A stretch of DNA of 64,000 nucleotides from Hymenoscyphus infarciens (lineage: Eukaryota; Ascomycota; Leotiomycetes; Helotiales; Helotiaceae): contig LLCB01000005.1 of assembly GCA_001414345.1 (NCBI GenBank), forward strand, positions 62,001 through 126,000. Reading direction: 5' to 3'. Positions within the stretch are counted from its first letter, which is position 1. Each line of letters starts with the position of its first letter. Positions 10,396 through 24,400 of the stretch are shown in pieces. The notes below the pieces were generated by a model. That model ran no database searches and was not told where the DNA came from. It was given only the letters and a program-made list of their open reading frames with translations. A program made the position numbers and the translations under genes.

Positions 10396-13190
10396 TTTCC
10401 TTGATCCCTTTCGCATTTTTTTTTTTTCTTTGAGCGAGCGCATCGACTTGTTTATACGATACCCACAACTGGAGGAGAAATAATTATTTGCTCACGCTAC
10501 ATCATCACCTCATTACTGCGACCACATCAAATCCTCGATATCACGCTGGTAATCAATCTTACTATGTTAATGTAAAGTATTTGTCTGTATACCATCATAC
10601 TCTCGCTACATCACATCACAACACCACATTCGTTACAATACCACCCGTCATTTTCTTCCTTCGTCATTGGGGGTTCTGGGTGGATCATGGGCTGCATATA
10701 AAGGGCGTTTTGGCAGCATATAGGAAGGAACGCCTTCGGTTTTGGGAGGAGATTTTTGCTTTTGGGGAGAAACAGGGAGTCTTGGGACTGGAATTGGAAC
10801 AAGCATTTAACGGAGTATTTGAACCCTCCTTGCTGCTATGGGAATGGGAAATGGGAGGAAGAGTAACATAAATCACAAGCTTGACAGGAAAAAAAAAAAC
10901 TCAAACAAATTCAATTATAAATAAACTGCTTGCATCAAAGTGTTAAGTGATGATTGTACATCATGGTGCATATGGAGGTGAGTATAGATGAGTGTAATGT
11001 CAAACTTCGAGGTCATATTTTCTTTTCTTTCTGGCCGCACCGACTCGAGTGCCATCTCCCAAAAGTGGATCTGAAGACATCTAAACATACCTAGTGGATG
11101 AAGGTCCAACCAAGAACAGCCCAGTTCTTGAAGGTGTCTTCAAAGAGACGCAATTCAAAATCCGGATCCAAAAACCGAACCGTACACTCCCGCTAACCCT
11201 TCGCTGTCCGATTCTATCTTCTTGTCGAGTCTCCTACATTCATTTACTTCTCTCACGATCTCTCTTCGTCAAGTAAAGCGGAAGAGGAACTTAGGAATAC
11301 ACTCACAAATGCGAACACACTTGAAGATGGGAGTGTGTGGGGATTATCATCTGTTGCCGTTCTATTCCAGGCAGGTGAGGGTACTTGCATTTACTCAGCG
11401 TACTTTACGTGAAAACAACTGGATAACGAGTTGTTGTGACCTTTTATAGAAGTGAGAGCATACATAGTGAATGAAATCCAAGTTTTGAAGAGGTAAATTA
11501 ACAAAATGCACTCAGCGCCAGATTTGCCTTCATAGGAAGAAGTCTCGGGTTAATCAATTTACTTGGAAGCGACTTAGCATTAGAGAAGTTAATACTCGCT
11601 CGTAAAACGAGCTAGCTTTACAAACAACAGGGAAAATACTCGACATACAGATCTAGAGAAATTCCCCACGATGTACGAATCGGTGAAGTTGTTCTCATAC
11701 GGAGCGCCCAAAATCCGGGAGCTTCTCTGCCAAGTTCATGCATGAGATTCTCCAAATGGACAGCCAAGGTGGTCCTTTGCGAAGAATCCCTTTTGTTGTC
11801 GTGGTATTCTACTACAGCCCTCAACTTCATATATATCCCTATGCGAGAAAGGGCAGCGGAGCTCTCTCTGCCGAAGGAGTCAAGCTTGAAAAAGACTTCA
11901 ACGATGAGACCTCCTCACTGATGTTTCACAGAGACCCCATTTTAAAAGGGTGTGTCCCTCATGCTTCAAAGGAATTTCGACCAGGAGTGCTCCTTGCTTA
12001 TGTTATATACATGAAATGACAGTGAAGCTCTCTGACGCCGAAATAGTTAAGCTGCAAAAGCAATTCCCCGATGAGACCATCAAGCTGATGCTTCCAGGTT
12101 TACAAATCTAAATTTATGTGTCCCTCTAGGATACTTACTATTGAATCTTCTCCATTTACTGAAAAGAGAATGTGTGTTTACTCCCCCCCTCTCTCTTTTT
12201 TTTATATCCAGTAACGTCGAAGTGTATCCTGAATCGAGTCAATTTGGAATAGTTGAAGCTAAAACCTATCTATCCATTCATTAATCACTCACCACGTTCC
12301 ACTAAGGCTGCAGAGTCGATATCACGGTCTGGAGAGTTGTTGAGTCAAGAGGGATGGGTTTAACTTACTCGGAGTAGGTTAGCCGAGCGTAAGCACGAGT
12401 AACCAAGACACAGAATTCTGGACTGGGCCAAAGTATTTGCTACGCATCTTGATTACCAGCTATATGGATATATAACTGTTATATTCACCCTGGTCACATG
12501 GATCCAGCAACCAAGTGAAGTACGAAGGTATACAACTGCTTAGTCGATTGTCGCATCACGCCCCACCCACTACTCTTACAAACGAACGCCAGTCTTATTG
12601 CCATCGGGGAAATAGTAGAAGACACACTAGTTCAGACGACGACAAATCATTTTTCAGAATCCAAGTTATGTAATGGGAATTCCGCTATCAAATTTCCTCT
12701 TCTCGCCGAAAAGATAACATGTGTTCACTCCTTTCGATCTCTTCTCATCAACAGAGGAAGAAGGGTACCTGTGAACTTCCTCTGATTTACTACCGTCCTC
12801 CAAGCTAAAAGTTCAGTAGAAAGTTTCCGTTGCTGCTGCTTCGCTCCAGAACATGTACGCATGTACGCAGCCGCGAGTTTTTGTATTGGCGTGAAGAGAA
12901 AGAGGTTACGAATCATCAAGGCCTCTTATACTTGGACCATAACCAAGTGAATTAAAAGTAGATTTTTGGCGTGACTGAGTCAGCAAAAGCACTACAAATC
13001 CAACCGTTCTTGAAAGATTAGGAGATACAGGGGTTTCACTCCAATTTGACTATGTTCAAAAACAACTTGATTACCCAAAGGAATCTCGGATACTTCAAAA
13101 TTACAGTACACCAGAGGTCTTCAGACAAAACCCCACCAAAATCAACAATTTGTGACTTAATTTCCTCAACACTACAACGTGATAATAGAA
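10396..13190. other. gene-free stretch with short internal duplications
   Basis: It begins as the 3' flank of the 8594 gene, with poly-T near 10417-10430 and poly-A near 10890. No convincing gene is seen. Two divergent copies of a coding-like segment occur at about 11854-11930 and 12018-12098: the translations GVKLEKDFNDETSSLM and VKLSDAEIVKLQKQFPDETIKLM are alike. A second divergent pair is seen near 12150-12195 and 12700-12745. These look like remnants of a duplicated or decayed gene; its identity is unknown. Confidence 0.45.
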
Positions 13191-13198
13191 TCTTAAAG

Positions 13199-13724
13199 CA
13201 GTGTTTTGGCTTTCCCCGCCTTAGTCAGCCTAGTACTTAGGATAGGATAGGCTACTCACCTAGGTAAGGATAGGAGAGGCTAGGCTAGATTAGGATTAAG
13301 GCTAGGCTAGGTTTAGTAGGCTAGGTACTCTAACTAGGATAGGAGTGGGTAGGAAAGTTCTAAAAACAGGATAGGAGTAGCTAGGTAGATAAAAAAAGGA
13401 GGCTAGGCTAGAGTAGGATTAGGAAGGCAACCCCCTAATTAGGACCTAGAGTCCTAGACCCTCTTTTTAACCCGTCTTCTAGATATTAAGCGAAATTAGA
13501 GCCGCCTTCTAGGCTTTAAGCGAAATTAACTAGCCTAACTCTTCCTATCCTAGCCTCTCTATTTAGTAAGGAAAGGTAAGTAAGTACTATAGGATAGAAG
13601 TAGCTAGGAAAGCTAGAATTTAAAGATAAGAGAAGGCAGGATAGCCTTAAAATAGAGGCAGGAGAGAGAAGGAGCGTCGAGGCAGGATAGGATAATAGAT
13701 TAGGCGGGGAAACCTAAAACACTG
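13199..13724. mobile_element. hAT-like MITE, 526 bp, with 8-bp target duplication
   Basis: The left end reads CAGTGTTTTGGCTTTCCCCG and the right end, read on the minus strand, CAGTGTTTTAGGTTTCCCCG; the match continues to about 27 bp. The octamer TCTTAAAG flanks it on both sides (13191-13198 and 13725-13732). An 8-bp target duplication with CAGTG ends is the mark of the hAT superfamily. The interior is unusual: it consists largely of TAGG/TAGGC-type short repeats on the left and the complementary CCTA type near 13540-13560. A direct repeat of TTCTAGryTTTAAGCGAAATTA also lies at about 13478-13530. There is no coding capacity, so movement would have needed a transposase from elsewhere. Confidence 0.85.
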
Positions 13725-13732
13725 TCTTAAAG

Positions 13733-16251
13733 CAATAGTGTCTCTAATAACACTCTACGCTCTAGGTTTGTACCCTTTATTTTTTTCAGTATTGTTCTTT
13801 ATAGCGTTCTTAGCATATAATTTGGTAGGAAATCGCTGGTCCACGAGTTCTGACCACCCCTGGTGGTATTGTCTCTTAGTCCTGGTTTACTACTCAAGTC
13901 ACGGTATAAACTAACCGGGTATCTCGTCTTTGTCACAACATGAACATAAATTCCACCAAGTTTCCTGGAGTGGAGCAGGATATCCATGGAAGTTAAACCG
14001 TAGTTCTTTACGTGCTCTGGTGGTGAGAGCACAACCTACACCTCCAATTTGTTCCGTAACACAGCAATGACTCAGTGAGAGCCGGCAATTACTGTCGTAA
14101 TTGCAATCTTTCTCAGGTCTTGAAAAGACACTGACAATTTAGATAAACAACTAATTGCTGTCGAGTTTTGGAGTAGTATTGGTTTCAACAACTCAGGTGC
14201 TAACCAATGCTTGTAGATATATGATTTTGAAAGCAGGGAGCAAAGGGAAGCTCTTTTCCTCAATTAAAAAGAATTTTCTATATATCTAGCGACCTGTGTG
14301 GAGGTTGCAAAGCGATCTAAAGGGTTTTTCTTTCTTTAATTTTTCAAAACCACCAGCCACTGGTTAAAAAACAAACCAAACAATAACAGTCCGCTGGCTA
14401 TATCAACTCCCCAAAGTTAGCCAATCCTCGTACAGTCATTGAATAATTGTACGAAGCCGACAAAATCTGCAAAATCTTGTAAAGCTATTCAGCTACCTGT
14501 CCCACAGACCAAGAGAAGCTTAGGGTACTATGTTGCCTCCTCTGACCGCTTTCTATTTAAAACAATTATCGGAAAGGAACCTACTGTCATAGTAACATTC
14601 CCACTCAGAACTAGAAATCACAGTAAGCACTACAAAAACTCTATTAATATTCTATCAATAGCTACACTTTCAATTTTTCAACTCCTCGAAAGCTAAGAAG
14701 AATACAGTGGCTCCGGAACAATTCTCTCCGTAAACTACTGCTAAGCCAACAAAACTCTTCTAGCTAGAGAGCTCTGGCTCTCTTTTAAACCAGTCGCCAG
14801 TCGTCTAAAGCTGAAGATAAATATTTACAAGTGAAGCGTTCAAAACTAGGTTTTCTTAACCTAAATTCTCGATAACTGAAAGGCTATAAGACCTTAACCA
14901 AACAGTAACCAAAAACAAAACTTCACAACTATTAAAGTATAAGAGGTATAGAGTATTATATAGAGTAAGCTACAAGATATCTATAAAGTAAGGTATAGGA
15001 GAGGCTAGTTAGATAGAAGCGGGGTAGATGACGTAGCTATAAGGTTACATTTCCATAGAATCAGAAGATAAGATTAAAACCTAAAGACTGAAAACTAACT
15101 TAACCTTTAAAAATAAAGAGTCTAGAGCGCTATATATATACTTTAAGAAGAAGTTCCAAAAGCTTCTCCAACTAAGAAAAATAATAGAACAAGAAGATTC
15201 AAAAAGAAGATCCTACTTATATATCCTTATAGACTAAAGCATCAAGAATATTCTAGGATCTACTAGTATAGACGAAGCTTTAAACCAAAAGTCCATCTTA
15301 AAGTAAACATACTACCTATTACTTAATACCAACAAAGCAGACCCGACACACGAGCTACTACTCACCTAAGAGAAATTCAAGAAAATTCTCTCCTCTCCGC
15401 AAAAAGCTTCGTATAAGTAAAGTGACCAGCTCTCTCAAACCCACACCTGAACTCCCCCCCCCCAGCTAGTCACCTCGAGTTCTTACAATTAAGGCTCGTA
15501 GACAAAAGAACCCTAACCCCCAACCCCCAACCTCCAGCTCCCCTCACAAACTCTATCACACCCGCCTGCCCAGCAAAGCCACCATGCTCAAATCAAAGTC
15601 CGGCGCCCACCACCATAGCTGGTGGAAACCAGGCCCACTGGTTCGTGCATCACCTTCGCTCCAGTCCTTCTTAATTTACAAGTTTGAGTTCCCCTGTAGT
15701 TAATTACATGGAGCTTCACTGGTAGCCCGATTTCGGTGTACAGTAGTATTGAGGTCCTCACTTTGGTCAATCGACTCAAACTAACTTTTCTTTCAAATTC
15801 ATCAACAGGACACAGAAATCAGGGATGCGATACTCAAGAACCACAAATTTTCCATTCGATTTTTGAATTAACCCCATCCCATACCTCCCTTAAATCCAAC
15901 CCAACCCATTCCCCAACTCCATAAAACACTCTTCTCAAGGTAAATAACCCTTCCACTCGCTCGCTCGCTCTGCTTTCTAAAAATCATCAACCAGAAGGTG
16001 GTAAAAAATGCATTCAGTCTCGTGCAAAAAACAACAACAAATGCCCTTAGGCAAACCCGCCCACCGAAAACGCCAGATCCCAATAGCCAAAAAAGATCAA
16101 ATTAGGAACCACATTTCCTCATCATCCATCATCCCATCATCAACTTCATATTTTCCATTAGATCCCCCCGCTGGGTTCACTAGATCATTCGCATATTCAA
16201 AATCTCGTCCCCAGCTCGGAGGAACCGGAGGACCACAAGGCAGAAAGAAGA
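13733..16251. other. gene-free stretch with decayed repeat sequence
   Basis: No gene is supported. From about 14930 to 15440 the sequence is AT-rich, dense in TATA, TAG and CTA, with stops in every frame, and looks like a mutated transposon fragment. I cannot name the element. From about 15450 on, normal base composition returns. The part next to 16251 is the probable 3' flank of the minus-strand membrane-protein gene. Confidence 0.45.
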
Positions 16252-17537
16252 TCAAGCAACGATGCTTCTTCCTCCACCTATTCCCCACTTAAACCTTCTC
16301 AAACTCCCCGCATGCCCAGCGCCACTCCTTACAATCTCCTTCCCACAATTCCCACCCTCCGAGAAACTCGTGCCCTGAAAACCGGCAAGCATTTCCTCCC
16401 TCCCAACTTCCCTACCATACACATACCCCGCTCCAAAGCCCACAACGCTCACAAGAACGATGACACCAGCAGAGACAACCCAAGTCAGCAGAGTAGGTGA
16501 GATGAGAGTTTCCTCGCCATCTGCAACCACTTGTACACTCTTCCTTCGTTTCTTCTCTGCTCGGGCTTTTTCGCTGGTTTTGGGTCCGGTGGAGGTGTTG
16601 GCTTTTCGCTTGTGCTTTTCGAAGGCTTCCTGGGAGGAAATGCTGGGGGTACTACGTGGTCTTGGTGAGAGGGGACGGGAGGTATTGGCGGGTGGTGCTG
16701 AAGGGGGACTAATGAGTTCGGATTCTGGGACTAGGCGAAGGCCCATTGGCTCATTGTTTGTAGTTGTGGGATTTTGTTGATTTCGTTTTCCTCGTGCAGC
16801 AGCAGCACCGATGGAAAGTAAGGTTGTGAGAGAGGCGCGAAGAGCGGCATCGTGATCGGCTTGGTTGTAGGATGGTTGTCTGCGAGGTGTGTATGGGTTT
16901 CTGTCGTGGCTTGATCTTCGGTTTGGGAAATAAGAGCCTGGCGCAGAAGCTCGGTGATGATGTGATGAAGGAGGGTGAGAGAAGGCGTTGGGTTGGGGCG
17001 TGAATGGTTCAGAGGTTCTCCTTCCTAATGCTGTGGCATTTTCATCATCGTCCTCGTCTGAAGATCCGCCTTGTAAATCTGGTTGTGGCATATTTAAGAG
17101 GCGAGTAGCAGGTGTAACTCGCTCATTTGACAGAGCCATGACGTGGTCGTCCTCGCTCTCGCTCTCTTCATACTCCTCCTGGCTACTGCTAGTTGTTTGC
17201 CTTCTTTCCATATTCATCCGCGATGGAACCCCTCCTTGTACGCGCCGCCTTCTGTGGGAGTTGGAATCATGCTGGACTCGTAAACCAGTTGTAACAACTT
17301 CGTCGCCAATAGAGGAAAGGGAGGAGGAAGAAGGTTGGGAGGATATCTCAACCCAAGATTCTATTGCTTATCAGCGGGGCACTCTGACTTGGATATAGGC
17401 AAACACTTACCATCGTTTCGCACTCTTTGAGGAACTCCTGATGATTGAGCCATGGCTTCTTGCGATCCTACAGGTTGTCTACTATTGGGAGGACTTTCTG
17501 AATTCTGTCTTGCGGAATCTTGTCGTGATAGCGACAT
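16252..17537 (-). CDS. uncharacterised Ser/Arg-rich protein with one C-terminal-proximal membrane helix
   Basis: Read on the minus strand, exon 1 is 17537-17411 and exon 2 is 17360-16252, giving 411 residues. The 50-bp intron has a GTAAGT donor and an AATAG acceptor. The chosen start, MSLSRQDSARQNSES, opens the first exon; the ATG at 17217 lies well inside the protein. The first 300 residues are polar and disordered, with acidic runs (EESESEDD, SSDEDDDEN) and many SP/TP sites. A conserved-looking helix DHDAALRASLTTLLSIGAAAARG sits near the middle, followed by a basic KHKRKA...EKKRRK stretch. One hydrophobic helix (LLTWVVSAGVIVLVSVVGFGAGYVYG) is near residue 340. It resembles a conserved Pezizomycotina protein of unknown function; endomembrane anchoring is inferred from the helix. 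Confidence 0.8.
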
Positions 17538-18409
17538 GTTGAGAGATTAGTGGGGTCGCCGAGAGCGGTGAGATTGGGGGGATGGTGGATTGATCTCCGT
17601 AAATATCGAAACGCTTGGGCAGCGACGACCGAGTACGGGGGGGGGAAGATATCTCCAGTTTCCTTTTCTCCCCCTGCCAGCGTTGCGTAAAGAAAAGTTG
17701 ATGCAGACCGCTATCTTCGGTTGGGGCGCTTCGTTGTCGGCGGGTTGCTTTATGGAGAGTGAGGTCCGCTATTCAGGGCAATTCAGGGTTAGGGCGAGTA
17801 AATTGATCCCCTAGTGATGTGATGAATGTCGTGATGGGTAGTGAATAGGCCGAGGGGAGCGTGATCGCCAAGTGGGAGGAAGTGGGAGAGGAAGAGTTAC
17901 GCGCGTGAAGAGGGGAGGTAGTGGTGTTTCTGTTTACTCTTTGTTGGTGTTGACTTGACTTGGTGCTGAGGGTCAGGCGGAGGAGACGAGACTCATGATT
18001 ATTGAGGTAAGGCCTCGTGAATAGTGTGCGATGGTGACGGTGATCTGCTGCGCCTGGCCAGCAAGGAATGTGTCTAGATGTCTGAATGGTCAAGGGTGCG
18101 AAGGGCTCTACGACTGCTGTCTCACCATCTCACCTCGTGCGTTGTTTGGTGGCCCTTTGATACTTTCATTGAGGGGAAGTGACCACTGACCTGGAGGCGG
18201 CTAAACTGATTAACGACTGATAAGCCAAGTCCAGTTTCCCCATTGGGAAGTTAACTATCTCAAGTTGGAGAAAGAAAGTCGGTTCTTTTGGCTACCTACT
18301 CCTCCTTCTTTGCAACTTGACTTATCTAAAGAGCAGGCTAGGATTACTAGGCAGATGCTAGAAGACAGGTCATGTGCCTTGCGTCCACGTGACGGGCCTC
18401 GATGACGTA
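17538..18409. other. 5' flank of the 17537 gene, no gene seen
   Basis: Normal base composition. A 106-codon minus-strand frame (17773-18093) has no recognisable features. A CACGTG hexamer lies near 18387, some 20 bp before the edge of the AT-rich island. Confidence 0.5.
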
Positions 18410-21400
18410 GCCTTTTCTCTCTAATTTAGAAGCTAGAAGTAATAATAATAAATTAATATATATATATATATAAATATATAATTAAGCTATTTATAGTCTA
18501 GCTCTAGAAGTTATTATCTATTATTAATATACTTCTAAGTACTATTCTAGATAGACTTAGATAGTATTATTACTAGTAGTATATTAAAGAAGTCTACGAT
18601 TTTTATTATACTATATTAAGTACTCTAATTAATACTAGATTTCTAAGAATAGAATAACTAATAATATATCGATTAATAGTAGATAAATAGTTCTTCTAGT
18701 CTAAGAGCTAATAGAATACTTAGTCTTACTTTTTCTAAAAATAAAGATAAAGTTATATAATCTTTATAGTAAATTATAATTATTTATAACTCTAAAGAAA
18801 GAGATTACTTTAATAAGTTTTTATTATAATAAAGTTAATTTTTAAAAAGAAAATATAAGTTATATAATATCTATTTAGTACTATAGCACTAGCGCTAAAA
18901 ACCTAATAAATACTATTAATTATTATTAATCTTTTAACAATATTTTATATTAGATAATAATTTATAGTATTTATTCTATAATATATATTATATTACTCTC
19001 TAGGTCTAATTCTAGATCTCTAAAATAATTCTATTTAGATTATTCTACTTCTCTTTCTAAGCTTTATATAATTCTATTTTTTTTAAAAAAGTAAAATCTC
19101 TTTCTAAGTTAAGCTTTTATATATATATATCTTCTAATACTTAATAGAGTTAATATCTAGAAACTAAGAAGAGTAGAAGTAGTAGTAGATAGAGTTATAG
19201 ATAAAAGTCTCTTATATACTATAAGCTATATAAGAAGATAAATTATCTATAGCTAGGTTTATTACTTCTTTTCTAAGTCTCTTAAGCTCTTATATCTAAG
19301 AGATAAGCTTTAGCTTAAAATAAGATATATAAAGCTTATACTAATCTATCTCTTCTTTCTTTCTATTCTCTTATATAACTTATCTATTTCTTATAAAAAT
19401 ATTCTTATTTATATACTTTCTAGAAAGTTTTCTTTCTCTTACTTTCTAGTCTCTCTTGTTTACTAGCTTAATCTACTAAAATATTATTTATAAAAACCTA
19501 TCTTAAGCTTTATTCTAATCTTTAAAGTTCTCTATTATATGTTTTATCTTCTTATCTATCTCGCTTTTAAAGATATAATAAAGAATTTTCTTTAAGTCTA
19601 GAGATATTATACTAAAGAACTATCTATTAGAGTACTCTTTTATAGTCTCTTTCTTAAAGTCTTTATAATAGTCTTTTATATATATATTATACTAATATCT
19701 ATTAATTCTCTTAAAGTTTAACTAAATCGCTATAGTATTTATAATATTAATCTTTATAAAGTTATTTTTAAAACGTTAGTATACTACTTTAACTTAAGCT
19801 TCTATTAACTCGAGAGTTAATACTAGCTTATAACTTTCTTATATAAAGAAGTAAGATATATTATATATAGCTTACTAAAATAAAGTTTTAAAAAGATTCT
19901 CTTTTAGATTCTTATTATACAAAGACTAAGTTTAATAAGAAATAGAAGATTACTCTTTCTATAGTTTTAAAATAGTATAAAATATATACTACTATAGAAG
20001 AGGTATATAGAAGTGTATTTAGTAGAATAATATACGTAGATACTAGGCTCTAAATATAGAAGAAAAGACTAAACTAGTCTTTTCTAACTCTAGGAGAGTA
20101 GGTAGCTATATATAAGAGGTTCGAAACTAAATAGCTTATATACGTTAGCTAATATAAAAGCTTAAACTCTACGAAGTCTATCTGAAAGTCTAGATAGACG
20201 TATAGACGTACGTAATCTATAATAGCTAGTTATTCTAGATTAACCGATATACTAATATAACTAATACTTAGGTGTCGAAGATAGTAAGATCTAATATTTA
20301 TATATAAAAGATATTAAGATTTAATTATTATATATTTAGCTTTTAGCTATTATTATTTTAGGATTATCTCTATTAGAAAGGTCTTAGTTATTCTTATTAT
20401 TAGACCTTTATATTATCTAATCTCTTATATATAGATACTCTTATTTAGTATAAAAGAGAGATAGTTTATCTTTTTCTTTTATACTTAGAGCTTAGTATTT
20501 ATATATATTATTCTATTAAATATACTTCTATATATCTCTTCTGCTATAGTATATATTTCGTACTATTATATAATCTTTCTAAATTAGATAATATAAAATA
20601 ACATAGCTAAAAGCTAAATATAATAGCTAAACCTTATATATAGTAGGTACTCTTAGCTATCTAGAATAGCCTAGATAATAAGCTATTATAAGTTTATATA
20701 TAAAATAGTAATATATTTAATAATTTATTTTTATAAAGAAAGAGTAAGCTTAAGAGAGTCTCTAGGTTAAAGTCTATTCTATTAGTTAATAGTCGCTTAT
20801 AATAGCCTCTTTTTTATTCTACTATCTCGAGTCTTTTCTTCTTACTTCTTAGCTTCTTAGTATATATCTCTAACTACTATAATAGTACGAATTATATACT
20901 ACTATTAAAGAGGTATATAAGAGTACGTAGAATTAAAATAACGTATATAATTACTATACTTAAATACTAAGAATAAGAATATATTAGCTTCTTTTAAAAG
21001 AGAAGTAAAGTATATATATATAAGAGTTTAGACTATATAAAGTCTATAACTAGAACTAAATAATACTTAGATAATAGATATGTCTAAAGCCTAACTAGTA
21101 CGTATATAAGCTTAGCTATTTAAAATAGCTAGCTATTATATCTCTCTCTTTTAAAAAAGACTTATTTTAAGTCTTTACTATATTATTAAGATAGAATTAG
21201 AATATTATATAATTAGTATTTTACTATTTATTTAGTAAGCTTAGAGTCTAACTTATAGCTACTTTAGTATCTAGATACTTATTAAAAATACTCTATTCTA
21301 GTTATTTTATATTAAAATATAAAGTACTTACTAAAGAAGTATAGACCTAGTCTCGTCTAAGCTATCTTATAGATTAGATAGTATTTAGATTATAATTAGA

Positions 21401-24400
21401 AGTAGATTATTAGAAAGTAGTACTAATTTAGTTAAGAGCTTACTAACTCTTTTTATTTTAATAGAGAGCGTAATCTATCTAATTCGTATCTAATTCGAAA
21501 TATTTAAATAAGACTTCTAGTTCTAGCTAAAAGTAAAGAAGATAAGACTTCTTACTAAAGTAGAAAGCTAGTAGAGTTTTAGCTAGTTAATAAATTATTA
21601 CTAAATAATAACGTTTTATTATCTAGAGTCTAGAATAAGAAAGAGATAGCTATAGATATAATATCTAATAAGTATAGTTATATAATATATATTATTAAAA
21701 TAGCTATTTTGTTTTTCTTTTAAGTTAGCTTTAAATTAGAGCACTTTATAAGAACTTATTATCTTTATACTATTCTACTTCTATCTCTTTTAATACTATA
21801 TAACTAGAGATAATTAGACTTAAAGTAACTAGGCTTATAATAGTAGTAATATATACTAGCTAGGACCTAGTCTATAACTATAGTTTTTAAGCGTTTACTA
21901 AAAGATCTAGATATTTAGAAAGTAGTATAAATAGTTAAAATAGACCTACTTTTAGAAAGTAGAAGATTTAGTATTAAACTAGATACTATTAATCTAACTA
22001 AAGTACTATTATTAACTAGCTTAGTTATATTAGTTAATTTAACGTTCTAACCTCGCTTCTTATTTAGAGCTAAAAGATCTAATATTATTTTAATAAAGTT
22101 ATAATTCTAACGTCTTTTAAATATAGTTACTAAGTCTTAGAGCTATAGTATAATCTTCTTCTCTATATATAGATAAACTATTTTAAATCTAGTATCTTAC
22201 TAAGTCTAAGTATAACTTTATTTAAAAAGTAATCTTAGAAGTTAATAAATATTTCTTTAATATAATCTTCTATCTATAAAGCTTAGAAAGTATTCTAAGT
22301 ATTCTCTATATTATAACTAGTTAAGAAATATAAATCTAAAAGTTTAAATATATTTTAAAAGTTATAGAAAGTAAAATAAACTAATTTAAACTAGTATCTA
22401 AGCTTAAGATAATTCCTAGTAAGTCTAGTTATTATACTCTAAATAAAAGCTTTTTAGAATAAAAGTAAACTATAATAGTTAGTCTTTATAAGAAGTCTAT
22501 TATATACTAATTTCTTTTATTATTAGTATATAAGTAATATACTATTATCTAAGAGTTTAATCTTTTTAATAATCTTACTTTTAGATTAAAGAGTTATTAT
22601 AACGCTTTTAGTACTATATTAGATAGTTAGCTATTAAGAAAAGATATTAGAGATAGTATTTCTTAACTAAAAAGAGTCTAAGTTAAAGCTTAGAAGTAAA
22701 GAAAAGAGCGAAGAAAAGTCGGATTAGAGAGAGTTTAGAAATTAGATAAGTTATTAACTTTAAAATTCGCTTATTATTTTCTCTATCTTAGCTAACTAAT
22801 TATTATTCCTTTAGTATTATATTTCTAGATCTTATATAATACTCTATATCTCGTCTATATTTAAAAAGTCTTACTTATCTTTATTATTTTAGAATCTTTT
22901 GTTTTTTAGTATATCTCTTTAGTTATTCTTATACTCTATATAATTTAGTAGACCGCGGTTCTAGTCTTATATTTCTAGCTCTAACGCGACTAAATATTTA
23001 AATTATTATCTTATTCTTTAAACTCTATTAAAGTATATAATAATATAAGAATATAATAATAATTTACTTAGAATCTTATATTTAAAAAGCTCTACTAAAA
23101 AATAATTATTTTAGCGCTCTTAGAAGAAGTACGTTTATCTTATCTACGTTAAACTAAGAGCTAGTATAAGTAGTATAATATATCTATTTATAATTATAAT
23201 TAGCTATATTAGAAAGAATTCTATAAAATAGAAGTTATTAAGAATATAAGAGAGTAGAAGAGATTAAATAAAGAGATAGAAAGCGATATATCTCTACTAT
23301 ATATAAAGTAAGTATAAATAACTTTAATTTAGATTTTAATATCTTAGTACTTCTAAACTAGTTTAGTATTATCGTAGTTTAAAGCTACTTAGTTTTTAGT
23401 CTAAAATTATCTTAATTAAGAGTAGTTTCTAACTAGACTACTAAACACGTCTATATATAAAGTATAAGAATAACTAAAGAGATAGTTATAGATTAGAGGT
23501 TTTTTTTTAAAAAAAAGAGATATCTCTAAAAGATTATTTAACGCTTTTTAAAAAATAGAGCTAATATCTTCGATATTAGCTTAAAAAGAGAGTAAGGTTT
23601 AGATTTAGAAGCTTTTATAATAATATTATTATCGACTTTCTAAATCTTATATAATAATTCTTATATAAAGAGATATAATAGCTAGCTATTTTAAATAGCC
23701 GAGTTTATCTACTATCTATATAAGATTTAGCTATTATATATTTAGCTTTTAGCTATTATTATTTTATATTATCTAATTTAGAAAAGTTACGTATATCTAG
23801 ACTTTTAGACTTTTAATATAGTCTAATCTCTTATATATAGCTATCTACTCTTCTATAGTTAGAAATAGCTTAGTTTAGTCTTTTTATCTATATTAGAGCC
23901 TAGTCTTTATATATATTATTCTACTAAATATACTCTTATATATCTCTTCTATAGTAGTATATATTTTATACTATTATAAGAGAGTTATTAGAAGTCTCAG
24001 AAACACTTAGCGTATTCTACTTTTACTAACGTTTAGCTATATACGCTTTTACTAGCTATCTATTTTAATACTAAACTCTAATATTACTAGCTATCTACGA
24101 GTCTCTAGAATCGTAGCTATTTAAGCTTATCTTTATTATACTAATCTAAATCTAGCTTAAAGTTGAAATAAGTCTACTAACGTTATATTTAAATAAGATA
24201 TTATAATAGACTATTCTTAGTAAGTATAAATTTATTTTTTAAATATAATAATATAAATCGTAAACTACTAATAAAGAGATATATAGAAGTATAAAAGCTA
24301 GAATAATATATATTATTACTAGACTTAAATACTTTAATAAAGAATTAATTAACCTCTTATAAAGATAGAGAAAGATAGAGAATATATATATAAAGATATA

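Noticed and set aside
10488..10871. 127-codon frame after the 8594 gene
   Set aside because: Lies in the 3' flank, rich in His and Tyr from CA/TA repeats, no domain.
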